From: Paramoeba atlantica | Lineage: Eukaryota; Discosea | Assembly (NCBI GenBank): GCA_977017575.1 | Contig: CDRNVI010000029.1 | Coordinates: 186,001-250,000 of the forward strand | Reading direction: 5' to 3' | DNA: 64,000 nt | In this document: in pieces, positions 29,301-38,588 of the stretch | How positions within the stretch are numbered: position 1 is the stretch's first letter | Layout of the letters: the number at the start of each line of letters is the position of its first letter | Notes under the pieces: model-generated | What the model saw: only the letters and a program-made list of their open reading frames with translations | What the model was told of the DNA's origin: nothing | Database searches by the model: none | Made by a program: the position numbers and the translations under genes

Positions 29301-31395
29301 TTTACGACGGCAGGCAAGAATTATAGAGATCGCTTCGAGACACTTGTCATTGGGTGGCCATTTGTATAAAAAATCTCTGATATCCGCTCTCCATGAAGAT
29401 CATAGAATACACTTGCCAAAGATTGCTTCCCGCCAAGACATACGATATCCTATCTCTGATAAAATAGATCTTCGGATAGAAGAGATTCTTACCTTTTTGC
29501 TAGGAATACGTCGTTGGATGACCTGTTTCATGAAAACGTTTTGCGTGACTTGCTCCGAACGAATCGTTTCTCGACTAATCGATCGAGTCTTACGGCCTGT
29601 TTTGAGTAGCCGAACAACGGAAATTGAGCATCGATGCTCGGCACAGATACTAGAAGGAGATTACTTGTGCCCTGGTCATCATGGTTGCGAAACGACTGTT
29701 AAAGTTTTATCACTTTTCATGGAAGGAAATGACTGGTTGCTCGATTTCTACACAGAACGAGAGAAGGAATACAGGCTCATCCATTGGTGCCTTAAAAACC
29801 GCGGCCTAGCGACACCCATCCGAGTTTGTCACATGACCAGAAATGCACCTTACGGAGGACTCGTCTCTTGTCTCCCTACTGCGTACGACGCACAATATGA
29901 TGTTACCGACCAGGGCGCTCGTTCGAATAGTTTAGTAACATTCCCGAGTGGTGGCGAAGAAAACAGATTGGGGTCGATGCCTCAGCGCTGGTGGCAAGTT
30001 ACCAGAAATGTCACTAGTACTTTGTTTCGGATAGCGATTCATACACCAGAGAGCGATCGCACGAAATCTGTCCTCAATGAAGCTCTTTTGACTCAATCTA
30101 GTGAGCAGCTCACCCGCGCACGTGATCTGATCGTGCAGTGCTCATTCGGAGTAGCTGGCCATACAGTAACACAGGTCGAGGACTTATCTTGTTACGAAAT
30201 TTTGTCCTTAACGCCTGAGAATTCAAAGCTGTTTGGTCCTATGGCCCTTTTGCACTTCAAAAATGGCCTGCGTTACGGGTCCGCGGTAGTAAAATCTGTT
30301 TCAGATCAAAGGAGCAACCCTTCGCACTATGACACACGCAAAATCATGACGTCAAACATTGAGTCTAGTAACGTAGAGAATGGAAGGGAGACAAGTTTGG
30401 TAGACGAATGTGCAGTCAAACACGACCTTCCTTGCGTTACCCTTTTAATAGGGAACGCAAGTAGCGTTGACGTGAGCCTTGCTGTCGAAAGCGAAGCGTC
30501 ATGCTCCACACAGACCACGGACTCCAACATGGATGATACAAACTGCGCCATGCCTCTGCAAGGTACAATTTTTATCGCACGTGACACAATTCTTAGAAAA
30601 TCCACAGAAACAGAAGCCAATGTGATACTTCCTTGGGAAGATGCAGTACTTGACGAACTAAAATCCAGTTCTGATAAGCAGAGCGAAGACTCATTGACGA
30701 TTTTAATGGACAGCAGATCGAACCACTGGATACTTCATCTGGCGGAATGTACAGTTGGTATTACGTGGCATGAAATTGTAATGCGTTGGAATATGGAAAA
30801 TGACATCACGACTCTGTGGGACAGGATAAGGAATGTAAATAGCACATGGTACAATAGTCTTTCAGAAAGTAAATGTGTCGAGCATAATCGAGCTCTTCGT
30901 GATTTTCAAACGAGTGTCACAGGATCTGCTGCCGTTTCACAACTTTTAAGGGATCCACGATTTCGAATTGATTGGCCCAGTAATGCGTTAGTGTTAGCAC
31001 CAGAAAATACGACACCAATGTGTTCACTGCCCAGTAATCTGTCCATCTTTCATTCCTTGAAAACAGGATTTCCGACCAATTCTGTTTTTCAGGAGAAAAT
31101 GAGACGTGAAATAATTGACCATTTACTGTTTTATCCTTGTGCCGAGGAAGCGGAAATCTGGAAAGCAACATTATTAGACAAGATATTAACCCCATCAGAA
31201 TTTAGCTTCGTGTTAGACACAATGGTAGATGAAGAAATAGTGATTCCACAGTATGCTCGAACACGTAAAGCAGTGTATAACCAGCGTTTTATCTCAAACA
31301 ATGACAGTACGCGACATCACGATGAAAGAACTACATGGATTCGGGGTTTTATGATAAAAACTTCGATGAGTCAAGCACCGGACTTGACCTATTGA
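26374..31395 (+). CDS. giant winged-helix protein, candidate largest subunit of TFIIIC
   Basis: A 1673-residue intronless gene, the longest in the window. A block at about 125-215 (YDEIMKVAHHIYVSGRVGIS, then SIVSVISIISRGLEPFGLVS) looks like the B-block-binding winged helix of TFIIIC subunit 1 (GTF3C1/TFC3). A second winged-helix-like block is at about 417-490 (LRRYFLLEILARAPHGALER, then TYNRMLQTLLREKVL) and a third near 990-1050. The C-terminal 250 residues include more helical blocks. Domain order (repeated winged helices across a very long chain) fits the Pol III factor that recognises tRNA-gene B boxes. No single motif proves it; an unrelated winged-helix scaffold remains possible. Basic Lys/Arg-rich segment at about 535-560. 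Confidence 0.45.
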   Translation: MNALLQDIECFVTANTGEGATCSLHDVRLSFTNASRRSIGKTRIPYRSEPDFQVLIAGSLIVDEYTWPWVRKEILNNPNLVVAIKRPQETLPYVVNGRSASSSTESISAFDDEVIDLFPGEHLLSKLLLYWTAEEAKYDEIMKVAHHIYVSGRVGISSHDLGTNLNISIVSVISIISRGLEPFGLVSAYSLRGNKIWVHVRWIYPEGKMTIFVASPENWISPSASQPKKQKRVKMKSTTTDTSVLHQNTPNDLSTSMFIQIFRNAYVPIQYFSLTHCIKPAILQTLNIHMWNSELNVSETALRFRFLVEKHRLRRIKDVEDLFQSESTKFVYCKRPATGYKLVISTRSTTDRSAQIGGVMRNVWEVELYPLLVTLRLVGKVVESDESLQIMRGRTKSLVLEGVTSAEMHTSMDDSTSTRKLRRYFLLEILARAPHGALERYSLYQSVKKNCGNLDKKTYNRMLQTLLREKVLKSTTVTIRGGPMHLICYPDHDDNDIIDDRAAYNKILHLNLENTHKSLTVSFAGQPPMKEKGLQSWRPPDERQKHNEKLRKERQKIKLRKEAASLFLSSEKIAETYYVVNVNGFINSSYGRARVLHYFLVDLILRKMRLQSLEYNGLQNVPSIDTDNLLEFCGTFELYPSDIVKVMSMEIVCAIFRFPIDFSLFFPIEAETHSSCQRFLQRFILPKECRQISVGNLRRASGKREILQKEILRRLPTLFNRLQNLCLINIHSFRPQSGAFLGHNSSIGKIGVLFEGSLLGQFPFAIPLPFGPEGEIERSRRIEDALRDIWYKCCDHVVRNSPSIARRLLVDHTQFITSSEKQYLDELPLEPYYLPCFDNLSVLEDKFQAYRNSFTRYFLRRREEHTLRVCKEGKFTNSIALDEGFPLEKEVVLTPWDESINSNKLCFQAAQNGIIAWWRIRKMENIEGTQVTKSISVNNQNISQLERESDISERRGTEKDQYDPSYMPGHGEKCQTLRRQARIIEIASRHLSLGGHLYKKSLISALHEDHRIHLPKIASRQDIRYPISDKIDLRIEEILTFLLGIRRWMTCFMKTFCVTCSERIVSRLIDRVLRPVLSSRTTEIEHRCSAQILEGDYLCPGHHGCETTVKVLSLFMEGNDWLLDFYTEREKEYRLIHWCLKNRGLATPIRVCHMTRNAPYGGLVSCLPTAYDAQYDVTDQGARSNSLVTFPSGGEENRLGSMPQRWWQVTRNVTSTLFRIAIHTPESDRTKSVLNEALLTQSSEQLTRARDLIVQCSFGVAGHTVTQVEDLSCYEILSLTPENSKLFGPMALLHFKNGLRYGSAVVKSVSDQRSNPSHYDTRKIMTSNIESSNVENGRETSLVDECAVKHDLPCVTLLIGNASSVDVSLAVESEASCSTQTTDSNMDDTNCAMPLQGTIFIARDTILRKSTETEANVILPWEDAVLDELKSSSDKQSEDSLTILMDSRSNHWILHLAECTVGITWHEIVMRWNMENDITTLWDRIRNVNSTWYNSLSESKCVEHNRALRDFQTSVTGSAAVSQLLRDPRFRIDWPSNALVLAPENTTPMCSLPSNLSIFHSLKTGFPTNSVFQEKMRREIIDHLLFYPCAEEAEIWKATLLDKILTPSEFSFVLDTMVDEEIVIPQYARTRKAVYNQRFISNNDSTRHHDERTTWIRGFMIKTSMSQAPDLTY

Positions 31396-31846
31396 ACGTT
31401 GTAATTGATGCGAAAGTTAAAGTCGTATAAAATTTTTGTACATTATTCTGTGTTCGGAATCTGTGCATAACTGGTCTCGTGTAAGCGTTTCTTTTTTTGG
31501 TCAGATTGAACGTATAATATGGGAGTATACAAGAAAATCATATAGAAGTGCACATTTTTTTTGAGCATGAAAAGTTTGCAGCTAGTTTTGAAAAAAAAAC
31601 GCCAAGTAGAAATCGCCATTGGTTTCAATGAGATTGGGTCGGTTCGCCTCGGTTCGCTTCGTTTCGTCCAGGTGACGTATTTTTAAGTTTCACCCCTCTT
31701 AACCTCACTTAACCTCACTAAACGGAAGACGTGAGACAGTTCATTTCAAGACACCCACAACAAAACCCACCATCAAATGATTGACCATGATTTCACCCGT
31801 ACCTGAGAACGTAAAAAGGACAAAGATAGTAGCAAAGATTCTAAAC
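31396..31846. other. intergenic, short degenerate repeats
   Basis: No gene. Small tandem words occur at 31639-31667 (ggttcgcctcggttcgcttc) and 31695-31722 (aacctcacttaacctcacta). It borders the nested transposon island. Confidence 0.5.
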
Positions 31847-31962
31847 TAAACCCTGTTCCGGGTTATTGTGCCCCCCCTGCACAATAACTGTCTCTAGGCA
31901 CAATAACTGGCTCTAGGCACAATAACTAAATATTGGAAAACCAAAAAAAGGGTAAAAAAATT

Positions 31963-33792
31963 CAGGGTTCGCAGAAACTATAAAACTATCAATATAGTAC
32001 TATTGGAAAGTCGCCGTTCTCAAATCCCCTTTTTACGGCGGACTTCCTAGGAACCATTCCTTTCGAGCACAAAGGTGAGGACATGCAGGGCAAAGCCAAA
32101 AACGCCCTCCAAGGACTCACTCAGGGTACGCCGGCCAAGGAGCTGAGACGCAGCTTCTGTGAGGCCGCCATCCAGAAGGCCCCCTCGGCCACGCATTTGG
32201 TCTGTATGAGACAGATTCAAAATATCCACTCTACCAAATGGATGAATGCGTGGCCGAACAGGCCGGAATACTACATGCGGGACCCCGAGTGGGAAACAAC
32301 GGCCCGCCTTCGGTACTTGGTCTCCCCGGCCTCCGAACCTGAACTACAGTGCGTGTGCGGCGCCACCCTCAGGAACGAGGATTTTTGCGTCCACGCGCTG
32401 GACTGCAAGAAGGTCAGGGGCAAGACCCAAGCCTCCCGACATAAATTAGTTAAGGAAACCTTCCGAAACCTCCTAATCAACTATGGTTTCTCCCCAGACC
32501 TGTGCGAACCCAGGTTCGACAACGGTCGAGGCCCTGACATATGCTTGGCCGGAAGACATCCAACTTGGCCGGAAGCTCGCCCTTGTGGACGTCACCGTGG
32601 TCAACCCACTGGCCCCATCCCTCTTATACACTGAGGATGGCGGAAGGCAACAAGCGCCGCGCCCATGACGAGATGGCGGCCGCCAGAGGGATGGATTTTT
32701 TCCCCCTGGCCTTCACCACCTATGGGGTGCCTGGCCCAGAGTCCCTCAATTTTCTCAATAGGGTGGCCAGAGCACACACGTCCGACAGGGCCGGATGTCT
32801 CTCTCACCTTCTGATGGCTATGGGAGTAGCCATCCAGAAGGGCAATGCCCAGATAGTGCAAGCGGCGGTACAGGATTGGTACCGTCGCGGGGTGCGCTAA
32901 CTGGGGTAGGAGCGGGGGGTGAAAATATAAATATAAATTCACTTATCATTTTATTTATGTACTATATAGTTACTATAAACTTTTTTCGAAAACTATAAAA
33001 AACTATATTTTTTTGTTTCACATTTTAAGCACTCCGAAGCTCACCAACACGCCATAAATACACGGCGAATTCATTTGTGTACGATTTTTCTTATTTTAAA
33101 ACCCGAAAATTGATGCCCGAAATTAAAGTTACGAGGGGTAGTTTCTGCAAAGATTATTTTAGTGAACTGCTGCACACGGAGGGAAGTAAACAAGCGGTTG
33201 AATGTAACTTGTGTCAGGAGGGGACGTACCCCAGTCCCATCGCGTGGCCTTGACAGATTGCCTTGTGCGAATCTTGCGTCCCGAACATCTTCTAACCGCA
33301 TCGCTGTCGCCGCGCGTTGGCTGGAGCCACCGACGTTATGTCTTGGGACTGAATAACTGCTGCTCACAATTCTATGAGTTTGAATAAATACAATCATATG
33401 AGTCTGAATAAATTACGCGGTGTGTTGTCGAGTGGAGAGTTTGTACTTCCTATCGTCACTCCTTTCGCATGCGTTTCATTGCTATTTCCGAGGAGATGAC
33501 ACACTAGTTGATTCACTCCAGAATTTCTTGTCATATCATACGTATGTAAGCGTGTAAGAACGCATGTAGAGGCGTGTGTATGTCCTTCACAAGCGGAGAG
33601 GACTCAAAAAATATCACTAATAAAGTGAAAAAAACTTTATAGTTTTCTTATAGTTTTATAGTAAAATATAGTAAATATAGTACTACATAGTACTATATAG
33701 TAACTATATTACTATTAACTATAGTACTATATAGTAACTATATTCAATGAAAAAAACTATATTTTACTATATTATAGTTTCTGCGAACCCTG
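31963..33792. mobile_element. hAT-like non-autonomous element nested in the outer element
   Basis: Ends are CAGGGTTCGCAGAAACTATA (31963 onward) and its reverse complement ending at 33792, at least 20 bp of exact terminal repeat. The CAGGG start is typical of hAT elements. AAAAAAATT lies directly outside both ends (31954-31962 and 33793-33801), a target duplication of 8-9 bp as expected for hAT. Many ATAGTA/TACTAT words near both ends (33640-33780, 32955-33010) look like subterminal transposase-binding repeats. No hAT transposase is present; about half of the interior is a LINE fragment. Confidence 0.7.
32040..32925 (+). mobile_element. 5'-truncated, frameshifted LINE with restriction-like endonuclease domain
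   Basis: The C-terminal end of a non-LTR retrotransposon reverse-transcriptase polyprotein. Frame 1 (32083-32540) has WNAWP-like helices, then a zinc-knuckle-like C-x-C-x(12)-H-x4-C (CVCGATLRNEDFCVHALDC) and RGPDICLAG. A second frame (about 32520-32635) gives LALVDVTVVNPL, and a third (about 32640-32899) gives the end, VQDWYRRGVR. The PD and D-x-T-V residues after a zinc knuckle match the restriction-like endonuclease of R2/CRE-type LINEs. Two frameshifts break it; the reverse-transcriptase domain is missing. The two scraps at 3335-3612 belong to the same family. Confidence 0.75.
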
Positions 33793-33803
33793 AAAAAAAT
33801 TTT

Positions 33804-33828
33804 GGCGCCGCTTCGCGGCGCCTTTTTT
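33804..33828 (+). repeat. GC hairpin followed by T run
   Basis: GGCGCCGC TTC GCGGCGCC at 33804-33822 is a perfect 8-bp stem with a 3-base loop, followed at once by TTTTTT and preceded by A and T runs. It has the shape of a bacterial intrinsic terminator. It sits between the inner hAT-like end and the right end of the outer element, so it is probably element sequence; a transcript end is possible but unproven. Confidence 0.6.
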
Positions 33829-34411
33829 ATGTACAAACACGTTCATGTGCAGAATAAGTTCTATTTAAGGGATGCGTTGTGGAAAAAACTAAGTTATTTT
33901 CGAGAAAATGGGAATAAAAAACAAACAAAAGATTACGGCACCGACTGGCAGCGCCATATTTGGGGGGGGGACAATAATAGTGGTTGTTTCCACTTATTGT
34001 GCCCCCCCTGCACAATAAGTAGCTCTAGGCACAATAACCCGGAACAGGGTTTATATCTTTTACAAGCAACAGAAACAAAAAATAATAATAAAAAAGATTG
34101 TTTCTATTTTTTTTGAAAAAGTGTGCAAAATTTGTTCAATTCCACCCTTTTTTCGAAGCCGTACCTCAGCGGGACGTCCTCAAAAAGTAAGGGGACCTTA
34201 CCGTACAGGGGTGGGCACGAAAATGTGCCCAAAATTTGTAAAACTTGGCCAATTTTGGAAAATAATAGCGCGTTAGAGAGCTCTCGCAGAGTTACGGGTC
34301 ACCCAACTGCTCGTTTAAAACATTTTTCTTTTGTCAAAAGATACACGTTTTGGAAAATTAAAATTCTACAGTTAAGCCACTTTTTATTCTTTCTGCCCTT
34401 ACTTTTGTTGT

Positions 34412-36406
34412 ATGGCCCAGAGATTTTCAAACAACCGAAAGGTACAGAAACGTTCAAGGGGATGCTGCAGCCCTCGACAAATAAAAGCATCCCACAGGAT
34501 TGTCTTAGTAAAAAAATATAAGGAAGCTGGTTCTTTTGAAATTGAACTTCAATTATTGAAGCACACAGAAACGCTAAATGTTCTAAAAATCGATAAAAAT
34601 TACATTATGCACTCAGAGATTGAATTATCGAAAGGAGAACGACATCTAGCAATTAGTTCTTTTGGCATAAAAAATATAATATATTTCCAGAGCCCTGATA
34701 AATACGTTATTTTCATGCCCTCTTCTTTCGCGATAAAACCCATAGTACTTCTTCTCGGTACTGAATTCTTCGTACGCCTGGCATACTATGGGGTTGTGTT
34801 TACGTTTGCGTCCTTCCTACAGTATCCTTTGTTGCTTTCACCGCAGAAGATCAACCTCGTGATAAACGCATTTTGGGCGATGTGCGCCGTGGCCTCTATT
34901 CTCTTCGGTATTACCGCTGACATTTGCTACAGAGGAGAAGTCAGTATTTTACGTGTGGGTGCCATGATTTACACAATTGCACTTGGCATGCTCGCTTTTT
35001 CTGCCTATTTTGACGTTTTCGGTTTTCAGCGCCCCGGAATGGAAAGCCTTCACGTTGCTGGAGTCTCTTCGAACCACGTGGCGGTTACATTATTCCTCAT
35101 CGGGATTCTACTATTCTCTTTGGGATATGGCGCCATAAAAACGACGATCGGTCCCTTATTAGGGAACATGGCTAGCTACATTGAAGAAACCAGCTCCACT
35201 GCGATGTCCTCAGAGGACTCTTCCACGGACCATGAAAAAAACTTCTCTCCCATGACACAGAGATTGTTTGGGATCTACTATTGGGTTATCAATGCTGGGG
35301 CGTTCATCGGCATTTTGCTGTGTCCGGAATTTTGCTCGCGGGCGGACAAGTACTGGAATGTTTGTCCCTCACAGATCTCCGGGTTGGACAAGTCCCACGC
35401 GGAGAGTAGGCCCGTGGAGGGAATTGTGCCGTGCGCGTCGTACTGGGCACCCTACGCGTTCTGCGCGCTTGTGAGTGTAGCAAGTTTGGTTCTCACAATT
35501 CTGTTTCGCTCGCCAAAGAAGAGACTTTCTGTAGATAAAGAGAATTTGACGCAAATCTCTGCGACTGATGCTGGGAAATCAGCCCATCGCGAGCAGCCTT
35601 TATCCTTTCACACGAAATTTCGTATAATCAAGAGCATACTTTTTGAAACTGTTACACGAACGGCGGACAAGCAAACCCCTGAAAGAGCTATGAATTCTCC
35701 AGTATTTGAGTTAGAGAAGAGAAAATTGAAACGAATTCTTACGCTCTTTGCTGTGCTACCCCTTTTCTGGGTTCTGGCTAATCAGCAGTCTTCCAACTAT
35801 ATATTGCAGGCGAATTACATGGCCCGACCCTCGTGGTTAGCATCTCCGAGCGCTCTGAATGGACTAAACACCATAATTCTTCTCATCGTCATTCCGCTGC
35901 TGGAGATTATTTTTGCAAAAAGCGCGTTTGCTCACCGATTTAGCTCTCCGAAATGGCGAATCGCCGGAGGTTTACTCCTGTCTGCTATTGGCCTAGCCTA
36001 CGCAGCCATTTTACAGTGGACGCTAGATAGCCGAGGAAATTTTGACACGCTGGGCAACTATGAGTTACACGGGAACGATAAATTATCCATCTGGGTACAA
36101 GTTCCCCTGTACGTCGTGCAAAGTATTGCCGAGAGCTTGACAAGTATTACGACTCTTCAACTGGCCTATACTTGGGCACCTACAATGCTAAAATCGTTTT
36201 GCATGTCATTATACATTTTTACATCATTTGTCGCCTCACTGGTTGGTATGACCCTTGTACCATTGTCGACCCCCTCACGCTTTGTGTACCTGTTTTCGGG
36301 CTGCGCATTCGCAATGCTCCTAGAATTTATCTTGTTTGTTGTGTTTTTTAACGATAATTTGCAAAGTGCGACTGATGATGAATGTGCAAGATATTCTGGG
36401 CAATGA
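34412..36406 (+). CDS. proton-coupled oligopeptide transporter (POT/PTR2/NPF family)
   Basis: A 664-residue polytopic membrane protein. Residues about 110-125 (LLLGTEFFVRLAYYGVVF) match the first POT helix with its 'E-x-x-(E/F)-R-x-x-(Y/F)-Y-G' pattern; here the E and R are kept. GYGAIKTTIGPLLGNM matches the loop and helix 'G-x-G-(G/A)-I-(K/R)-(P/T)', and FGIYYWVINAGAFIGIL matches the 'F-Y-x-x-I-N-x-G' helix. About 12 spans are present, with a large polar loop near residues 365-430, as in POT proteins. It would import di/tripeptides, nitrate or similar solutes with protons. The start is uncertain: the first 65 residues are unlike the family and abut transposon DNA, so ATG 34608 is an alternative. 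Confidence 0.85.
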   Translation: MAQRFSNNRKVQKRSRGCCSPRQIKASHRIVLVKKYKEAGSFEIELQLLKHTETLNVLKIDKNYIMHSEIELSKGERHLAISSFGIKNIIYFQSPDKYVIFMPSSFAIKPIVLLLGTEFFVRLAYYGVVFTFASFLQYPLLLSPQKINLVINAFWAMCAVASILFGITADICYRGEVSILRVGAMIYTIALGMLAFSAYFDVFGFQRPGMESLHVAGVSSNHVAVTLFLIGILLFSLGYGAIKTTIGPLLGNMASYIEETSSTAMSSEDSSTDHEKNFSPMTQRLFGIYYWVINAGAFIGILLCPEFCSRADKYWNVCPSQISGLDKSHAESRPVEGIVPCASYWAPYAFCALVSVASLVLTILFRSPKKRLSVDKENLTQISATDAGKSAHREQPLSFHTKFRIIKSILFETVTRTADKQTPERAMNSPVFELEKRKLKRILTLFAVLPLFWVLANQQSSNYILQANYMARPSWLASPSALNGLNTIILLIVIPLLEIIFAKSAFAHRFSSPKWRIAGGLLLSAIGLAYAAILQWTLDSRGNFDTLGNYELHGNDKLSIWVQVPLYVVQSIAESLTSITTLQLAYTWAPTMLKSFCMSLYIFTSFVASLVGMTLVPLSTPSRFVYLFSGCAFAMLLEFILFVVFFNDNLQSATDDECARYSGQ

Positions 36407-36748
36407 TTTCATTTTTTGACGATTATTAATCTTCGTGGAAGATGAATTAAAAAACTATTGTTTCATTCCATTAAAGGTTAAATACAGTGGTGTTCAGCCT
36501 CTTTTACCCCCCCCCTACAGGTCTTGTATTTTGTCCGATTTTGGAAATATTTAGTATAACACCGTTTTTCGACCCAATCGTTCCGAATCCGAGGTCCTTT
36601 TCACTCGAGCGACCCCCTACCCCCCCTAGCCAGGTAGGGGTCAAAAAAGCTAATTGCGACTTTTTTCGGGGCATGTTTTCGAATTTTTCGGATGAGGAAC
36701 AGTAGTAAAGTAGGTCAGAAGACGTGGAAAAAGAGTACAAAGTAATCT

Positions 36749-37645
36749 CTAGTATTTAGTCATATGCCCTTTGGCCTCCTTGACCAAAAGTAAACGTTTA
36801 CGATAGTTCCGGAAGATATTCTTAAACGTTTCCGGTTGATCTTCGGAAAAAAAACGAAAAATTTCAATGATGGACTCCCGAAGTTGAGTCCTGTTTCGGG
36901 GTTTCAGCACATCCTTTACGCGGCGAGACATCGCTGCCCACCCCGTTTCAACGGGGTTTAAATCAGGGGAGAGAGGGGGGAAGTCAAGACGACGTTTCAG
37001 ATACTTTTTTTTAACAATCGAGTGGGTGGGGGCGTTGTCCATTTGTAGGATGGGCTTCCGGTGCGAACGAAAAAAACTGGCCATGCCACTTTCTTCATAA
37101 GCCAGTAAAATCTGTTCGGAGTTAACAGAAGCACCCTGTTCTCCCTCAAAGATGAAGAACAGACCGTAGTTATAGGAATACCCCATCCACACCATTATCC
37201 CCCTCACCCCAAAATGTTTTCCCCGCCGGTCCGATTGCCTCAGACGAGGTGCTCGCTTGCGACCGACGTAAAAGTCGGCGTTTGACCCCGCACAGCAACT
37301 GAACAGTTTTTCGTCGGTAAAAACAATGTTCAGGTAGTCAGCGTCACTCCACTTAAGCATGTCCTTCACATACTTAAGACGGAGTTGAATGTGACGCGGT
37401 TTGAGACCAAGGTCTTTGGCCTTGCGAAGGCGCCCATAGCCCTTAAAATTAAGAGCTCGCCGGACACTACTCAGGGAGCTTCCATGATTGCTTCGCACCT
37501 CGCGATGCACGACAGAGAACGTAGGACAACCCTCCACAGTATCCTTCGACACTCTCCGGCACGCAGAAACACGTTTACAATAGTTCCGGAAGATATTCTT
37601 AAACGTTTCCGGTTGATCTTCGGAAAAAAAAACGAAAAATTTCAA
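36749..37645 (-). pseudogene. duplicated catalytic part of the transposase
   Basis: The second copy of the duplicated block, 298 codons, lacks the DNA-binding N-terminus. It begins in the repeated C-terminal segment (FFSEDQPETFKNIFRNY) and then re-enters the protein at VSACRRVSKDTVEG. It keeps all three acidic catalytic positions and the true C-terminus (RKRLLLVKEAKGHMTKY). Only a one-base difference in an A run separates the two copies; otherwise they would read as one protein with two catalytic domains, since 777 is a multiple of three. Confidence 0.8.
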
Positions 37646-38588
37646 TGATGGACTCCCGAAGTTGAGTCCTGTTCCGGGGTTTCAGCACATCCTTTACGCG
37701 GCGAGACATCGCTGCCCACCCCGTTTCAACGGGGTTTAAATCAGGGGAGAGAGGGGGGAAGTCAAGACGACGTTTCAGATACTTTTTTTTAACAATCGAG
37801 TGGGTGGGGGCGTTGTCCATTTGTAGGATGGGCTTCCGGTGCAAACGAAAAAAACTGGCCATGCCACTTTCTTCATAAGCCAGTAAAATCTGTTCGGAGT
37901 TAACAGAAGCACCCTGTTCTCCCTCAAAGATGAAGAACAGACCGTAGTTATAGGAATACCCCATCCACACCATTATCCCCCTCACCCCAAAATGTTTTCC
38001 CCGCCGGTCCGATTGCCTCAGACGAGGTGCTCGCTTGCGACCGACGTAAAAGTCGGCGTTTGACCCCGCACAGCAACTGAACAGTTTTTCGTCGGTAAAA
38101 ACAATGTTCAGGTAGTCAGCGTCACTCCACTTAAGCATGTCCTTCACATACTTAAGACGGAGTTGAATGTGACGCGGTTTGAGACCAAGGTCTTTGGCCT
38201 TGCGAAGGCGCCCATAGCCCTTAAAATTAAGAGCTCGCCGGACACTACTCAGGGAGCCTCCATGATTGCTTCGCACCTCGCGATGCACGACAGAGAACGT
38301 AGGACAACCCTCCACAGTATCCTTCGACACTCTCCGGCACGCAGAAACACATGCTTCAACGTGCCTTTGTGTAAGGACCGTACGCACCCCCTCGCGAGGT
38401 GGAGTACTGACATGCCCGTGCTCCTCATACTTCCGCACCCAATACTTTACAGTTCTGGGGGCAAGTTTATGGAGTTTTGCGACTGCCTTATAGGACTTAA
38501 GTCGCTCGTAATCGATTACGAGTGCCGTACGCATCTCGGGGCGCACGCGGGAGGAAGGTAAACACAGGGGGCGGCGCCTCTTCGTCAT
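37599..38588 (-). CDS. Tc1/mariner-IS630 superfamily transposase, C-terminus frameshifted
   Basis: A 329-residue frame. Residues 28-80 form helix-turn-helix domains (YKAVAKLHKLAPRTVKYWVR). The DDE catalytic triad is in FTDEK, QMDNAPTHS and SPDLNPVETGW. The second D and the E are separated by 29 residues, against 34 in classical Tc1. The last residues (RFFFRRSTGNV) are out of frame: the A run at 37624-37632 has nine bases, whereas the other copy has eight and continues as RFFSEDQPETFKNIFRNY. A functional protein of about 343 residues would be expected. Activity is uncertain. Confidence 0.85.
   Translation of the reverse strand: MTKRRRPLCLPSSRVRPEMRTALVIDYERLKSYKAVAKLHKLAPRTVKYWVRKYEEHGHVSTPPREGVRTVLTQRHVEACVSACRRVSKDTVEGCPTFSVVHREVRSNHGGSLSSVRRALNFKGYGRLRKAKDLGLKPRHIQLRLKYVKDMLKWSDADYLNIVFTDEKLFSCCAGSNADFYVGRKRAPRLRQSDRRGKHFGVRGIMVWMGYSYNYGLFFIFEGEQGASVNSEQILLAYEESGMASFFRLHRKPILQMDNAPTHSIVKKKYLKRRLDFPPLSPDLNPVETGWAAMSRRVKDVLKPRNRTQLRESIIEIFRFFFRRSTGNV

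Larger units (their letters stand above)
31847..34053. mobile_element. outer inverted-repeat element, host of nested insertions
   Basis: The 26 bp at 31847-31872 (TAAACCCTGTTCCGGGTTAT onward) are exactly repeated in reverse complement at 34028-34053. TA at each tip could be the target duplication, as in Tc1/mariner-type elements. Inside each end sits an identical 25-bp imperfect palindrome in the same orientation (31863-31887 and 33994-34018) and tandem copies of 'ctctaggcacaataac'. No transposase is left; the middle is taken up by a hAT-like element (31963-33792). The span without that insert is only about 370 bp, so the outer unit was non-autonomous. Confidence 0.65.

Noticed and set aside
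33071-33397. 108-codon - strand frame within the hAT-like element
   Set aside because: No similarity to a transposase or other known protein; it lies between subterminal repeats and is probably chance.
34190-34260. Possible solo end of a third inverted-repeat element (tacaggggtgggcacg, then ccaattttggaaaata)
   Set aside because: It shares only the 'caattttggaaa' word with the mariner-like ends at 36485 and 38816, and no partner end or target duplication was found.
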